Shown here piece after piece: positions 1 through 12,300 of a stretch of DNA of 64,000 bases; position 1 is the first letter of the stretch, and each line of letters opens with the position of its first letter. Position numbers and translations under genes: made by a program. Below the pieces are notes generated by a model. It saw only the letters and a program-made list of their open reading frames with translations, had not been told where the DNA came from and searched no databases. This DNA comes from Ctena decussata (taxonomy: Eukaryota; Mollusca; Bivalvia; Lucinida; Lucinidae): the NCBI GenBank assembly GCA_963989385.1, contig OZ022508.1, positions 56,273,087 to 56,337,086 on the forward strand, given 5' to 3'.

Positions 1-483
1 ATTTGCCCATAAAAGTGGTCAAAAATGAACTTTCGGTATGCTTCATAATTTCCACTGAAATGCGTTCCTCTGACCTCCCTATAATTGGGACAAAAACAAG
101 TTCTCAGGTACGAATCACACAGACTGATATTTTTGGTGTAAAAAGCATGTTTTTATCATTGAATGTATGGAAAATAGGAAAAGTGTTATAAAGATACTTC
201 CCCCCCCCCCCGTGCCTCAGCTACTTAGCTAGCCACTTTGCATGCATGTGTGTCCTGTCAATATACACATTATATGAGAGTGGCAAGCTGAGGCACGTGT
301 GTGTGGGGGGAATGATAGTCTATAGCTGAAAAACTGAAAAGTGGGTGGGGTAACTAGACCCTCTGCATATGAAAATAAGGCTAGGATACTTTTTCTTTAT
401 ATATTATTGTATGCTATAATGCAAATATAGTGATTCCTTTATTATAAACATGTTTAACAGGATACAGGGTTCTCACTTGAATT

Positions 484-572
484 TTAAAAATAGGAGTCCG
501 GGACTCCTCCTTTTCCAAAAATAGGAGTCCCATCTGAAAAGTAGGAGTCACATCCTGAAAAATTGGAGTCCC
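484..572. repeat. Short tandem array with GGAGTCC core
   Basis: Four imperfect units of roughly 20-27 bp, each carrying (A/T)GGAGTC(C/A) after an A-rich stretch. The first unit also holds an inverted GGACTCC, so it can form a small hairpin. Function unknown. Confidence 0.6.
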
Positions 573-1337
573 ATATATTTTAACATAAAATTTAGCCTAT
601 TAATACTCTTATTTATCTAGTTTAATTTGTTCTTTGATATTGTCCCTGAGGGATACAAAAGATGAAAAGGGCCTGTACAGGACTGGACAGGGAAAGGGCA
701 ATGCTTATGTGATTGGACATCAAATGATTATGTTATAGAAATGTAAAAAGATATGACATTGACAATTAATGTGTAAATATTCCATTTTAAGTCAAAGGTA
801 TTAATTTACTTTTCCCTTCAGCAGAGGTGTAACATGTAATAGCTACAGTTCAGTACTATTCAGTGATGTTCAGTCCACTGCAACATTGCTTTCAGTAATA
901 ATTACAACTTATCTCAACCATCTCCCCCCCCCCACCCCACCTCGGCGCACCTTACCCCACCCGCTGACATCAAACGCAGAAATCCGTTTACATGTAGATC
1001 TATTTTGCCTTTCTTAATTTGAGACACAGACTGATTGTTTATGTCCAAATCGTGTTTGATTTACACTTGAATGAATGCATACCTGTCGTTAAATCTTCCT
1101 TAGTTTATTGAATTATACATTAACTGCGAATATCTGCGCATATCTGTATCAATAAGACCGCGTGTTGAAATGTCTGTTTAGAACTCGCGGATTTCCCCAA
1201 AGCGTTATTTATAGATCTGTACTGGTACTCGTTCAGCACGTGGTGCGCGAGATATGGCGGGAAACAGATTAAAAACGGCGGGAAAGAATTTTAAAGTGCA
1301 CGAACCGAAGATCTAAAAAGTCATCGGTTTCCGGGAA

Positions 1338-1388
1338 TTGCAACAACTGGCCTTGATAAAATTGCAACAACTGGCCTTGATAAAATAT
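1338..1388. repeat. Tandem duplication of about 25 bp
   Basis: The segment beginning ATTGCAACAACTGGCC occurs twice in direct succession with no visible difference, so the duplication appears recent. No coding context. Confidence 0.7.
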
Positions 1389-2639
1389 TACCTCTGACGG
1401 CCACTTCTAGCAACTTGAAATTACCGATTACATTTTCCAAGTTAAAAAAACCTAATTTAATACACGTGTAGCGCCCATCAAGCACAGCGCACGAGCGTAC
1501 TACAAACAGACGGGAAATAGAAAACGTGCCTTAGAAAAAGCTCATACTTCGGCAGGCTAGATCTACCTGACAATCAAAATTTTCTCGTAAAAGATTCTCT
1601 TTTATGAGACGGCAGTTGCCCCTCTCGGGCTCTCATCCAAATGGCGAGAGTAATATATTATAATTTTAATTTTCTGACACAGCCACTGTAAAAGTCGCAC
1701 CTTCTGTCAATTAATGCCAAGCGGTACTTCTAAAGATGTAAACTGACCAATCATGCGAAGCGGTAGATCTAAGACAAAGATACCGTGTTGACCGAATTTG
1801 TTTATATCGGTCAAAAGATCGCCGGTTATTAGCGCCGATTATAAGTAATACTGACACGTGCCCTAATACCGTAATGGGGATTAAGAAGGTGTGAAATTCC
1901 ATGTAAATAACAGGTAGCATTTACGACGATTTTATTGATTATCGGCTCCTCTATAGTTCTGTCAAAGGTGTCAGCAACGTGTGTCTTCTTCACAACTTGT
2001 GAAAACTGACATTTTAGGAGATTTTAAAGGAGTACAGCCAGAAAAATACCGCGTCCGCGGGAATCCTCGGAAGGCAATTATTGGCGTCCGGGTCGGAATT
2101 TACGCGTCCAGGGACGCCGAATTCAGCGTCCCCGAGATCCCTGGATAGAATTCAGTAAATATGAAAAATCGAAAATTTGATGCATTTTGGATGACTGAAA
2201 TTTTCACTTACCCTTCTTAAGAAAGTCAGCCCAAGTTAGTCTGCAGACATGATATTTCTTCAAAATTAGTATCAGAACTTCTTTAAAATGCATATGTCTA
2301 CATGTTAATGCTAAAATCATTAACATTGGCCTCCCATGAAAACTGCAATAATTAGTCAAAAAATAGGCAAATTTGCATTGAAACTGTCAGAGGTCCTTTG
2401 ATGCCTTCGTTTGTGATGTCAGCTCTCCAGGTGCCTGGTCATCAGCAAAGCTACTGTGGCTTCTGCGCCCCAGACCATCGCCCCCAACCCCCATTAATAT
2501 TATTAACAGTTTTTTATGGCCATAAAAGCAGAAGAAAAAGTGCAAGAATTGCAGACAAAATTTAAACAGACCATTAATAATCTGCATAATTTATTATTAA
2601 CATGTCAGAAAAAGAAAATGATCTTTGTGTGTTCATACA

Positions 2640-2885
2640 AGTTTTGATTGAGATCAGTATGGTGTGTGTGTGAAGGGTAGCTGGGATGGGAGATGGGGTG
2701 GGGGATGGGATGAGGGTGGGTCATAAACTGTTTTGTTACCAATCTGGGGTCGGAAATAAATACTGGTGAGACTGGGGGTGGGGTGGGGGTCGGAAAAATA
2801 TTGGTGAATGATATAAAAATGTCCCCCTCCCCCCCAAATGTCCCCCTCCCCCCCCCCACACACACACCAACACACACACACCTGA
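2640..2885. repeat. Low-complexity G/C-rich and CA-rich tract
   Basis: Runs of GGGGTGGG-like sequence are followed by CCCCTCCCCCCC and a CACACA block. Apparent open frames across it are compositional artefacts. Confidence 0.7.
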
Positions 2886-3204
2886 TAATAAATGACTCGT
2901 CCTTTAACCAATGAAGCCATTTTATGCCTCGTGTTACATAAAAAGGGACAATGGCAAACTGCGGATCCAGATCTGACGCCACAAAATGCGGTTTCTTATC
3001 ATGATCTACATGATTTGCATTATACAAATAAATATTTTTATTAAAGATAAAATTAAATAACAAAATATGAACTAAACCAGACATCCAGACACCCCTTCAT
3101 TGCCATATGCAGGGCCTACTGATTCAATTTATAAGGACAGTCGAGTCCACTAGGTATAAATGGGTTATTGCCCTTGGCCTCAAAACATGAATCTATGCGA
3201 ACAG

Positions 3205-3345
3205 TAAAGATAAGGGCGTAACTGCCTTTTCACAAATACGCAGGTGCGTATTGAAATTGTCAGATTGGCAAAATTTCAAAACGCACCTGCATATTTGATG
3301 ATGCTGATATTTTGAAAAAAATGACAAAATTTCAAAAGTAACTGC
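3205..3345. repeat. Degenerate copy of the CAGGGGCGTAACTA element
   Basis: Contains GGGCGTAACT and the paired motifs ATACGCAGGTGCGT and ACGCACCTGCATATTTG around a TTTGTCA-rich centre. The same building blocks occur in the intact copies at 14943-15169 and 23076-23301. Termini are not preserved. Confidence 0.55.
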
Positions 3346-3738
3346 AAACGGACGCGAAGTCCTACATGAAATATGTTCGGGGCTTAAGTCTTATCCTTGC
3401 CATCAAGGGATATAAAACAAACAGTGCGTAACATGTAATTACCCTTAGTTACGCTAAGTTAGACTCAGCTCAGACACCGCAGAAGGTCGCGTCAAATCGT
3501 GTGTCTACAATTTTTTGAAATCAAAATAACAAATAACACTTTCTGAACAGACCATCCCTATCCCCTATGATAGTAAATCGACTGGTCTCATGCAAACAGT
3601 AAAGGCCAAGAGAGACCGCATCTGATCGTACTCTACACTGTTTGAAATTAAAACAACACTTTCTGGACAAACTACCCCTATGACTATATAAGCCGACTAA
3701 GTCGCGCGCGCGAACCGGAAAACTGTCTACTTTCTTAC

Positions 3739-3835
3739 CTGCTGCAGTCATAAACTCTTCCATATTTTCATCACGATCAACCATCCATGTTCCACCGAAT
3801 ATTTTTACCAGCTCATCATAGTCCTGAGTAGACAT
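3739..3835 (-). CDS. First exon of fatty-acid-binding-protein-like gene (partial)
   Basis: Starts at an ATG (3833-3835) and ends at a consensus donor, CAG followed by GTAAGA, in phase 1. It encodes 32 residues with FGGTWMVDRDENMEEFM. This matches the start of the intracellular lipid-binding protein (FABP/CRABP) fold, where the family has a GTW motif followed by a short helix ending before intron 1. In FABP genes intron 1 is phase 1 and follows about 24 codons; here it follows 32 because the N terminus is somewhat longer. Members bind fatty acids or retinoids in the cytosol. The remaining exons, expected at lower coordinates on this strand, were not found. The open frame continues into the intron but loses similarity after the donor. 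Moderately sure of the family, not of the subfamily. Confidence 0.6.
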
Positions 3836-4217
3836 TTTGTACGTCTGCTTAAGTCCTAAATTGTTGAATAATTCGCACGCCTGTCAAAAATGATTTCCAC
3901 TTTCTAAATAATAGGTTTGATAAACAACATAAAACTACAGTTCAATGTAAATTTAGTTCGTAATGTTATTGAGAAAAAAACTATTTTTGGAAGTATCCAT
4001 GCAAGACCAGACTGCGCATATACACCATGCGATACCCCCGGGGGCTTGCCCTAACAATAATTTAAGACTGTACTTGCAGAAACGGTCATCTCTGTTAGCC
4101 CAGTTGCCTGGGTCCAAAGACAGACTGTTTCTTAACGCGGCTTAAGTAGAGGTGATTGAGTGCATGAATATCAAAAACACATTTACGAGTAACCTTTCTT
4201 TGTGTGAATAAGAAATA

Positions 4218-5219
4218 CGAGGGTTGATCCAGAAGTAATGTCACTGCAGCTATAAAATCGTGTAGAATAAAGAGAGAGCAACAAAATTTCGTATCCGTAT
4301 ACCTTATTCTATTTGCAGTATAGTCTGAAAATGTCATAAAATTATAGTGATATCAAGATAGACAGAAGGCATGGTAACGACACGCGCCGCACGTCAATGA
4401 CGTTGTTGGCGTTTCAGACGAAGTTTGGATATTGTGTCATGTCTTAAGTAGCATATGCATTGTTCTAGCATAGCACTATTATCTGTTCACCCATGTTTAT
4501 CTCGTCTTTCAATGTTATTTGAACAGCCACGCAGCTCATGTTCAAGAATTTACAATATCTTCGAATTGCAGAACATCGATCATCATATATGGGGACCAAG
4601 CAAGATTGACGTCATTGTCTGTCGTTGCACATTAAGGTCTTCCGGTGTTCGCACGATCCTCAAGCGACTCATCTGCACCCTTACAGCGCTGATTGCACCT
4701 TTACACAAATCTCATAAGCATGGTTATATACCCGCATGTCTAGTGAAACGGCCAAGAGTCTCTAATTGTGATATTCGTAATTTGTGGCAAAACCGCATAT
4801 TTATCTGCAGACGCGTTTGTCGAGTCAGCATTTTTTCACTTGGCAGTTACTAGCATATGCACTACCTGGCGAACTTTAAACGGCAATGACGATATTAAAG
4901 TTTCAACAGTGGGTGGCAGGAATATATTTCGTCGCCGTATCAATTTTTCATCTAATTTGGCGCGTTAGTTTGATTTTGATTTGTGTTTGCCTTTGAAAAT
5001 TATGTTCATGTAATTAACGTTATTCTAACGTGCGGCGCGATGGCGACTATGGCATACTCTGAACGTCTCTATAACTGGAACGGGAAAAGATTCCAACTTT
5101 ATATTTATTCTGTTAATCAGAACTGAACTACAATGTATCTTGATATATTTTTCATAATAATACTACGATGAATAAGCGCGCAGTGGATACAGTGACATTA
5201 CTTCTGGATCAACCCTTGT
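4218..5219 (-). pseudogene. Degenerate mariner-like transposon
   Basis: Two inverted ends of about 29 bp begin CGAGGGTTGATCCAGAAGTA at 4218 and end as its complement at 5219. Each is flanked by TA, the target duplication of Tc1/mariner elements. Read on the minus strand, the interior keeps a fragment of the transposase helix-turn-helix region near 4648-4680 (SLEDRANTGRP, like the family's S-V-E-D-R-x-R-S-G-R-P), directly followed by a stop codon and then CATTDNDV. No open transposase frame survives, so the element is dead and about 1 kb long, slightly below the usual 1.3 kb. The antisense open frame at 4455-4853 is a shadow. Confidence 0.85.
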
Positions 5220-5524
5220 ACAGCAGCGCTTTCAATTTTAGTCCTATCGAGCCGATGGATGGGTTACGTACAGTGAAACCCCACTCACCGTCGGATAAAA
5301 TTCTGCCTAAACGAGAATCTCACATGGACCACAAACTTAGCAGGCTAGCGCTTAACCCACTGAAGAACTGAGTGATTATGAGGCCTATGAAAAAAGATCT
5401 ATCGACGATCATAATTTGTACGGTTTTATTTGTGGTAAACCAGTCGAGGGACTTTTTCATCACGCATATTTATGAAGGTTAAGTGGTGATTCGTGGCATA
5501 TACAAAAATGTGAATAAAACTATA

Positions 5525-5748
5525 TTTGGTTGGTTGGTTGATTTGATGCTTAACGTCCACGGTAAACAGCTAAGGTCGTGTCGGGACGGTCGGTTAACCT
5601 AACCACACTATTCCTGGGCAGGCTTAGACCTCCTAAGCGGTTAATCAGTACTAAGTGCACATACTTTCGCCAGTAACTGACAATTGCCCTTCTTGAATCA
5701 GAGGAAGGAGAAACGAAAGTATGTGGCCAGACCGGGTTTCGAAATAAA
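5525..5748 (-). mobile_element. tRNA-derived SINE, minus orientation, head truncated
   Basis: Reverse complement of the SINE body seen at 59576-59755. It has the same blocks: AAGAAGGGCAATTGTCAGTT, a TTAACCGCTTAGGAGGTCTA-like block, TTAGGTTAACCGACCGTCCC and CCGTGGACGTTAAGC. At the right end only the tRNA 3' part (TCGAAACCCGGTCTGGCCA on the minus strand) remains, so the promoter head is mostly lost. A TTGG repeat lies at the tail side. Confidence 0.8.
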
Positions 5749-6389
5749 ATATAATAAATTATCGTATCTGCCTGAAAGTTAGAGGATTTCTTAGTTTTGT
5801 TGAGCTCTACAGTTTGAAATACAAAATATTTGACTCAGATGAAAAGATTAACAGGTATATACGTGCCACTGAGTAACTCTGTACAGATTAACTAATAGAC
5901 AGATGTAAATATTGACCATTCTGAGGCTGTTACATAAATAAACTTACTCCCTTGTTAAAATATCTTCTAAAAAAAGAAACTTTAAAGTTTCAAAATATAA
6001 TTTTGAGGTAAATTATAGATTAGTTATGTATAAGATAGGCATTAAGGATGCGCTTTACTTCACACTGATAGCTGTGGTAGTTTTAGAGATATTTAACAAA
6101 ATGACCTGTTTTATAGACAGCATATGGCCTATACAGAAGGGCCAAATGGCAATTTAAATGTAGAAACGTCATACTGATCATCGCCAGTAGATTGAATTGC
6201 CATTTTAGTTAGCTGGATTGACAATAAAAACGTTATGGGTGATCATCAGAAATGTGCTGGTTGGAAAACCATAAATCCCCCCAACTGTAAACGAACCGTC
6301 CCGTTTTTTGATGGCTACCTGTATAAATAAGCCACTGTTTCTTTTTTTTTGTCCGACATAACACCAGTAAAAGGAAATTCACCCGGTTT

Positions 6390-6850
6390 ATATAAACCAA
6401 TGTCTAACACGGACTTACATGACTTGAGCATAAGTACGATTTTTTTGGAGAAAATCTGAGTTTCTGATGAAAGCATTCCAGTTTGTAACGTCATTGAAAA
6501 ATTGGCGGAGCATGGTATACCCTGTTTGCCATGCTGGCATACTAATGACGTCATATATGTTATTATAGCAACTAAGAGCTCAAACTAATGTCAAAGTGAC
6601 GTCATCGAGATGTCATTCTGCCAAGCTACATGTACTAAGCACATTTAGTTATTCCATAGTTGCTATGGTAACAGATCTATGGCGTCATCTCTCATAATTC
6701 AAGACGAGCATGGCATACAGTGTATGCAAGGCTTCTCTCGACTCAGATGCTACCTTAAATTCATCTAATAGAAAAGCGTGGTTTTCTCAAACTTACAATT
6801 CATTGTCAAGTGATTTAATTCCGTGTTGTCTTTAGAAACCACTGTTAGGC
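6390..6850. repeat. Dispersed repeat, copy A
   Basis: Shares long stretches with 43130-43480: GTCATTGAAAAATTGGCGGA, CCAATGACGTCATA-like, TGACGTCATCGAGA and CTATGGTAACAGAT. Rich in TGACGTCA motifs, which resemble CREB/ATF sites, but here they are part of the repeat. No coding potential was recognised. Confidence 0.65.
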
Positions 6851-7694
6851 TTTCGTTTTGGTTTTCACTTTACACCGGTTTCTCTATACCAAATACTATA
6901 GACCTGAGCGATCAGGCAAAGCCATATCAGACTGCCCCTGAAGGAGGTTTGATTGGGGTCTATACTCTTTGCCAATAAAGCAGCATACGTAACTTTTACT
7001 CGTAATTACGGAAATGATTTTTAGGTGTCACAATTTTTATAATTTTTACCGTACTCTTTCTTTCAGCATGCGAGGAAGGTGAATGACTGTTTCATAAGAA
7101 ATTATCAGCATTATGTTGCCGGAGAGCCGTTGGAAGGGGTACTGGACTGGAAACAAGGATACTGACACCAGAATATTTGGGTCTCAATCAAAATATTGCA
7201 CGCTGCCAACAACCAGGACAACGTTCATTTTCTGTTTGCTGTAATTCCAAAATGGTAGAGATACATCATATATACTCGAAAAAAATAAGGGGTCAGACAT
7301 TTACCCTGCGATTTCTGGAGCATTTCAAACATCTTGCTGACCTCAGAAAGGATTAAATTTGATGACTATCGAGCAATTTTGCAAAATATTCATGGATTGG
7401 TGAAATCGAAAATTTTCGGTGAATTTTCTCCTAACCTTATGGACTTCTGACCACTTTGATTCTGAGGGTAGTGTGAATTGAAGCCTGGAGCTGGTCAAGA
7501 CAATAGCTATAGGTTCAAACTTTATGTGTACAAAACTTGCAAAAATAAATACAGTGGAAGGCAGAAATGATTTATTTTACCAAATATTCGAACTGTTCCA
7601 GAAACCGCAGGGTAATAGTTTGACCCTTTAATTTTTATTTTTCGAGTAAAGGTGATGACTGAATACACTGATTAAAATGAAACAGATAACTAAC

Positions 7695-7958
7695 CTGGGT
7701 CCAGTTTCACAATCACTCTTAAAGTTAAGGATCACCTTAAAGTTAAGGTGGAAAAGCTTGACCTTAGAAAATCCATATTTAAACCATATTAAAAACTGCA
7801 TTTTTTGCGTGAATCTACTGACAATTGACATAGAAATGTAATACGAAAGACAAATCAAATACAAGTAGTTTTTGTAAGCTTTTATTTACATTTGAAATTT
7901 TACACCTTAACTTTAAGGTCGTCCTTAAGTTTAAGGAATGATTGTGAACCTGGGCCCT
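7695..7958. mobile_element. MITE with GGGTCCAGTTTCACAATCA termini
   Basis: Inverted ends: the left reads GGGTCCAGTTTCACAATCAC and the right ends with ATTGTGAACCTGGGCCC. Inside are paired AAGTTAAGG and CCTTAACTTTAAGG blocks. About 260 bp, no protein. Overlapping open frames at 7628-8111 are artefacts of the palindrome. Confidence 0.75.
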
Positions 7959-8184
7959 GGTCTTATATTTTCTTAAAGTCTTGGCGCGCAAAAGGCGCGC
8001 TTCGGGTTGCGCAGTGCGCCAAGAGCCATGCTGAGGCTTTAATTTGTTTACACATTTTTGAAGAGAGCTAATTCGTACAGATTTCTCTCCATTGAAGTCT
8101 TTTGACTGCACTCACGCGTGTATCTACGTTACGCAGGTGTATATGATACCTTGGAGAAACTAAGTGTTTTTGAAGCAAGAATAA

Positions 8185-8640
8185 GACTTTGTTTACACGG
8201 GCAAAGGCTTTTTGACAAAGTGGGTATGGCTAATTATAATATGTCTATGTAAATGAAAATGTATGCCACATTTTCATTGCCAGAGATATATGGTAAAGTT
8301 TATTTGACCTGCACAATTTGTTTGCCATTTACAATACAAAGAAACTGGTTATGGAGATGAAAGCAGAAAACTTTCCTTATATTAATCAAATCTGTTTGAT
8401 TCCGAACATAGTATATTCAAAGAAAATGTGACATGTTTGGCCGTTTACACGTGCAAAGTTCAATTGATGAGAATCTTTGTTCATGTGACCACTTTTCATT
8501 GCTAAAGTTTATTTGGCAAGATTCTTTGTTACATGTTTCTGTGACAAATGATTTGCTCCGTTTGAAGCCAAAATTTCGTCGCTATAGTGTCTGTGACAAA
8601 TAAAACTTTGCTCGTGTGAACAAAGCTAAAACAGTTTTTA
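8185..8640. mobile_element. Non-autonomous element with GTGTGAACAAAG ends
   Basis: Ends are inverted: TTTGTTTACACGGGCAAAG on the left and CTTTGCTCGTGTGAACAAAG on the right. A related fragment (TCTTTGTTTGTGTGAACA) lies at 63411-63470. The interior is AT-rich and non-coding. Confidence 0.55.
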
Positions 8641-8875
8641 TAAGTATTTATTTTTGCCTTGTAAAGCGGCCTATAAAACTGATTAAAATTTCCAGTAGTT
8701 TTACTGATGCCTTGTTTTTATGTTTGATAGTTCTAGTGAACATTGAGATTTTCCTGTTAAGGAAGAAAGAGCTGGCTACTTTATTTGTTATTTGACCCGC
8801 GATCTACAGATCTGTATGTTAATCTGAGTCGTCCTCGCTATTCAAGCATGCTATATTCCATAATACTTTAAAATT

Positions 8876-9107
8876 TGAGCGGCGACACGACAAAATCAAA
8901 AAAGTGACGTGCGCCAATCGGAGACCCATATCAGATCAGCATGGGCATCCGCCTAGTCTGATTAGAGTCTTCGTTGTGCGCTTCAAGGGTAGCTAAGGGT
9001 TTCAGCTATCTCCTTGCGGACAGCGGAAGAAACGGATCAGATATGGCGGGTGCCCATGCTGATCTGAGTCTCCACTGAGCGCTCATGCCACTCAAAAAAG
9101 GGAGCTT
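8876..9107. mobile_element. 240-bp palindromic MITE, copy 1
   Basis: Diverged member of the family best preserved at 40218-40455 and 61752-61992. It has GCGACACGACAAAATCAA, TCAGCATGGGCATCCGCC, GCGGACAGCG and GCTGATCTGAGTC in order. The right terminus is decayed. It lies 227 bp beyond the stop codon of the minus-strand mucin-like gene. Confidence 0.8.
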
Positions 9108-9334
9108 AACGCATACGCGAACAACAAAGGCTTGGACCAACTTGCATTGAGTGACCTCATTTAGTACAGAAAGTGTATGGTATTCTAAACTAGACGTAAT
9201 TTCAAGTGTGGGCATAGTTAGTGAGGCCTGCACGAACACACACTGTTTTGTGGCACAAGGTTAACAAATTAGCACGACAGGACAAAACATGAAGCTGGCA
9301 TCCTGAAAATCCGGCATTTTAGGGACATGACGTC

Positions 9335-9365
9335 CTACACAGCTACCTTTCTCTGTTCACGTCTT
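9335..9365 (-). CDS. Minus mucin-like gene, exon 6 (basic tail)
   Basis: A strong acceptor, CATTTCTTTGTCTTTCAG, precedes this exon. Read in the phase 2 set by exon 5, it gives a short basic tail, RRREQRKVAV, then TAG. The plus-strand paralogue also ends in a short basic tail in the same phase. The exon is tiny and supported only by the splice site, the phase and the charge pattern. Confidence 0.6.
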
Positions 9366-12300
9366 CTGAAAGACAAAGAAATGGCATTCTCAGTTTGCTA
9401 TCAACGGAATAATATGTCCGTTTATAAAGCAATGTCATTGTCAACTACAATACATATGACAATTCACGAAAAGGTATGCCCTTTGTCGCATTGTATGTAA
9501 TTGAAAGATAAACGTTTCTTTTTACTTTTCAATGAATTATAGAGATTTCTCGGCGAAATCAAAACTTATCATCTCACTGTTTTAAACAGTGAAATTATAA
9601 CTTTAGAATTTTCGTGAAATAGTCTCATTTATTTGTTAATTAATTGGCCCAGCCTTATCTAGCGGGACATTAATTACGTCACGCATGTTTGCACGTCATT
9701 ACGACGTCGATGGCATCACTAACGTGCCAACGTAACATTGTTAATGCACGCGACGTCAGGCCGCCTAAGTCTCCTGTAGGCATTCTATGTTGTAAGGTAA
9801 ATCAAAAGCTCACTATCTTATAAACATCACAAATGTCGTTCACTGTACTAAATGGCAGTGTGAAGCTACGACATGCCGTCAGCTGAATTAAAGAGTGACA
9901 ATGTAAAAAAAATATTAAAATAATGCCATTCTCAATATGTCGTCAGATAGATAAATGGCTGTGTGAAATAAGATAAAAAGTCACGCCTTCCTCCGTATGT
10001 CTTCAGCTGAATAAATGAATAACAATGGGAAATAAAATAAACAAAAGCGTCGTTAGCTGAATAGATTGATGGATGAGTGAAATAATATAAAAAGAAAATT
10101 TCGTTCTTAGTATGTTGTCAGCTAAATAGATTAATGGTATTGTGAAATGATATAAAAAAATCGTTATGGTTGAGTCATTTTCTCGATGTTCCAATACAAA
10201 CTGTGTCTTACCTTAAACACCTTGAGCTTGTCCCACAGTACCTAGACCACATGGCGTAAATAGACGATATGAGGGCACCCACGACAACAAGGGCACCTAC
10301 TGAGGACACCATAGCTACGTTTTCCAACTTGTCAAGGAAGCTTTTGGGACCAACCGCTGAAGTGGCGATAAAAGGTGATGTTCCTAATGAAGATACAGTT
10401 GAAACAACTGTTGCATAAGAATCGACCACACTACGCGACGTGGAAGTAGACATACTGAATTGTGTAATGCTCGAAGTGGAATGTTCGAGTGTGACTGTCA
10501 ATAATCTTGTTTTTATAGCTGAAAGCTGAGGACTATCTGTTTTAATCGGTGTTGGTGATGATTTTGACAATGCAGCTGCTGTTGATGGTGTCTTTTGTCG
10601 TGCAGTTTTCTCTGATGAACTCTGTAGTGTAGTTCTTGACAGACTTGACGATGCACTAGTCGGTACTCGTGTTGTTGGCTGGACGATATTTGATATCGCC
10701 GACGTTGTAGATGCTTGAATAGTCGTTGATGCGGAGAGCCGAGTCGGCGTTGTCGATGGTTTGACAGTTGTAGGTGAAGAAATTAAGGCCAGTGATACAG
10801 ATGCTTTCAAAATTGTAAATGTAGAAATTGGAGCAGAATATGTCGATGGTTTTACGGTTGTTAACGTAGAAATCAGAGTTGACGTTGTACCTTGTTTGAT
10901 AATTGTTGATGTTAAAGTCGGAGTACGTAATGGTTGGTAGGTTGTTGCTGTAGCTGTCTGGCGTGACGTTATTGATGGTTTTAGTGCGCTTTTGATGGTC
11001 AATGTGGAGTCCAAACTAGACGTTGGAGATATTTTGATAGCTGTCGACAAAGGAGTCGTAGTCGACAGTCTCGAAGGTTTGATTATTGTTGATTTAGAAA
11101 CAGGAGCCGATACCAATGAAGATTCGATAATTGTTAATGTAGACATAAGTGGAGATGCTGTCGAAGGTTTTATAATCGTCGAAGTAGAAACTGGAATCGA
11201 CATTGTTGATGATTTGATAGTTGTCGATGCAGCGGTAGGAAATGGCGTTAATAATGGTTTGATAACTGGTGTAGTAGCTGTTCGAAAAGATGCCGATAGT
11301 TTGGTATTTGTTGTCGTAGAAGTGGGTCCTGATATTCTAGATGGTTCTATTACAGTCGATGCAGAACTAGAGTGAGGCGCTGCTGTTGTCGATGATTTCA
11401 TAGGAAGTGGTGCAGATATTGGAGTTGACGTTGTTGATAGTTGGATAGCGTTTGATATATATAATTGAGCTGACGTTGCTAATAGATTCAAGGTTTTTAA
11501 TTTAGAAATCGGTGTCGATGTCATTAATGAATTGATAATTGTTGATCTAGACACCAGAGTCACTGTTGCTGATGGTTTGACAATTGATGTAGAAATTAAA
11601 GCTGAATTTGGAGATGACGTTGTCGCTGATTTGATAACTGTTGATGTTGAAGTCGAAGCCGAAGTTGTAAAAACTTGCACAGTTTTGGATGTAGAAAAAG
11701 GAGCCAGCGTGGCCAACTGTTCGATAGATTTTGGTGTAGAACTCGGAGCTGACATTGTCGAAGGTTTAATTTTTAGGAATGAAGAAATCGGAGTCGATGC
11801 TATTGACGGTTTGATGGTAAGCGATGTTGAAGAAGGAGTCGATGTTATCGACGGTTTGATAGCTGTTGACATTGAAATCGAAGTCGAAATTGTCGACGGT
11901 GTGATTGCTGTTAATGTAGAAGTCGGCGACGACATTGTCGTTGGTGCAAAAGTTCTGAATGTTGACATATCAGTTTGTGTTGTATATATTGCTATGGTAA
12001 TGGTGGTCAGTGGTACTGTTGTGAATCGACAAGTGTCATTTCTTTCAATTGTAATAAAGAAGCCAGTTATACTTGATATTTGTGGTAAAAACATGTTTAT
12101 GCTAGCATCGCTGCAAAAAGCGGTGAGATAGTACTGATACCCGTATTTTATTCCTACTGCAGTTGTCAAAATGGTTGCTCCTAAAATGGACAACAAAGAT
12201 ATTTAAATCAGATTTATCAAGAATAAAAGTGGGAATATCGGGTGGGTGCATCGTATTGCTACTTTCGTTTTTAATGTAATTAATTTAGTTTTGGAATCAT

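Larger units (their letters stand above)
1..3738. other. Gene-poor left flank
   Basis: No coding exon could be supported here. The stretch should hold the downstream exons of the FABP-like gene whose first exon is at 3739-3835, but I could not find a convincing second exon; it may lie outside the window. Visible contents are a poly-C run near 200-212, a short tandem array around 484-570, a tandem duplication near 1338-1388, a G/C-rich low-complexity block at 2640-2885 and a degenerate palindromic element near 3205-3345. The short open frames over 2605-3084 are low-complexity readings. Confidence 0.5.

Noticed and set aside
2605..3084. 159-codon minus-strand frame
   Set aside because: Mostly low-complexity G/C and CA tract translation with no domain or splice support.
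6898..6965. Independent regulatory hairpin
   Set aside because: The paired AGACC and TCAGAC words recur at several places, so it is better explained as a decayed small MITE.
10992..12131. Two plus-strand open frames (127 and 199 codons) antisense to the mucin-like exon
   Set aside because: They mirror the Ser/Thr repeats on the other strand (Val/Asp/Ile-rich), have no splice or domain support, and similar antisense frames occur over exon 5 of the other paralogue.
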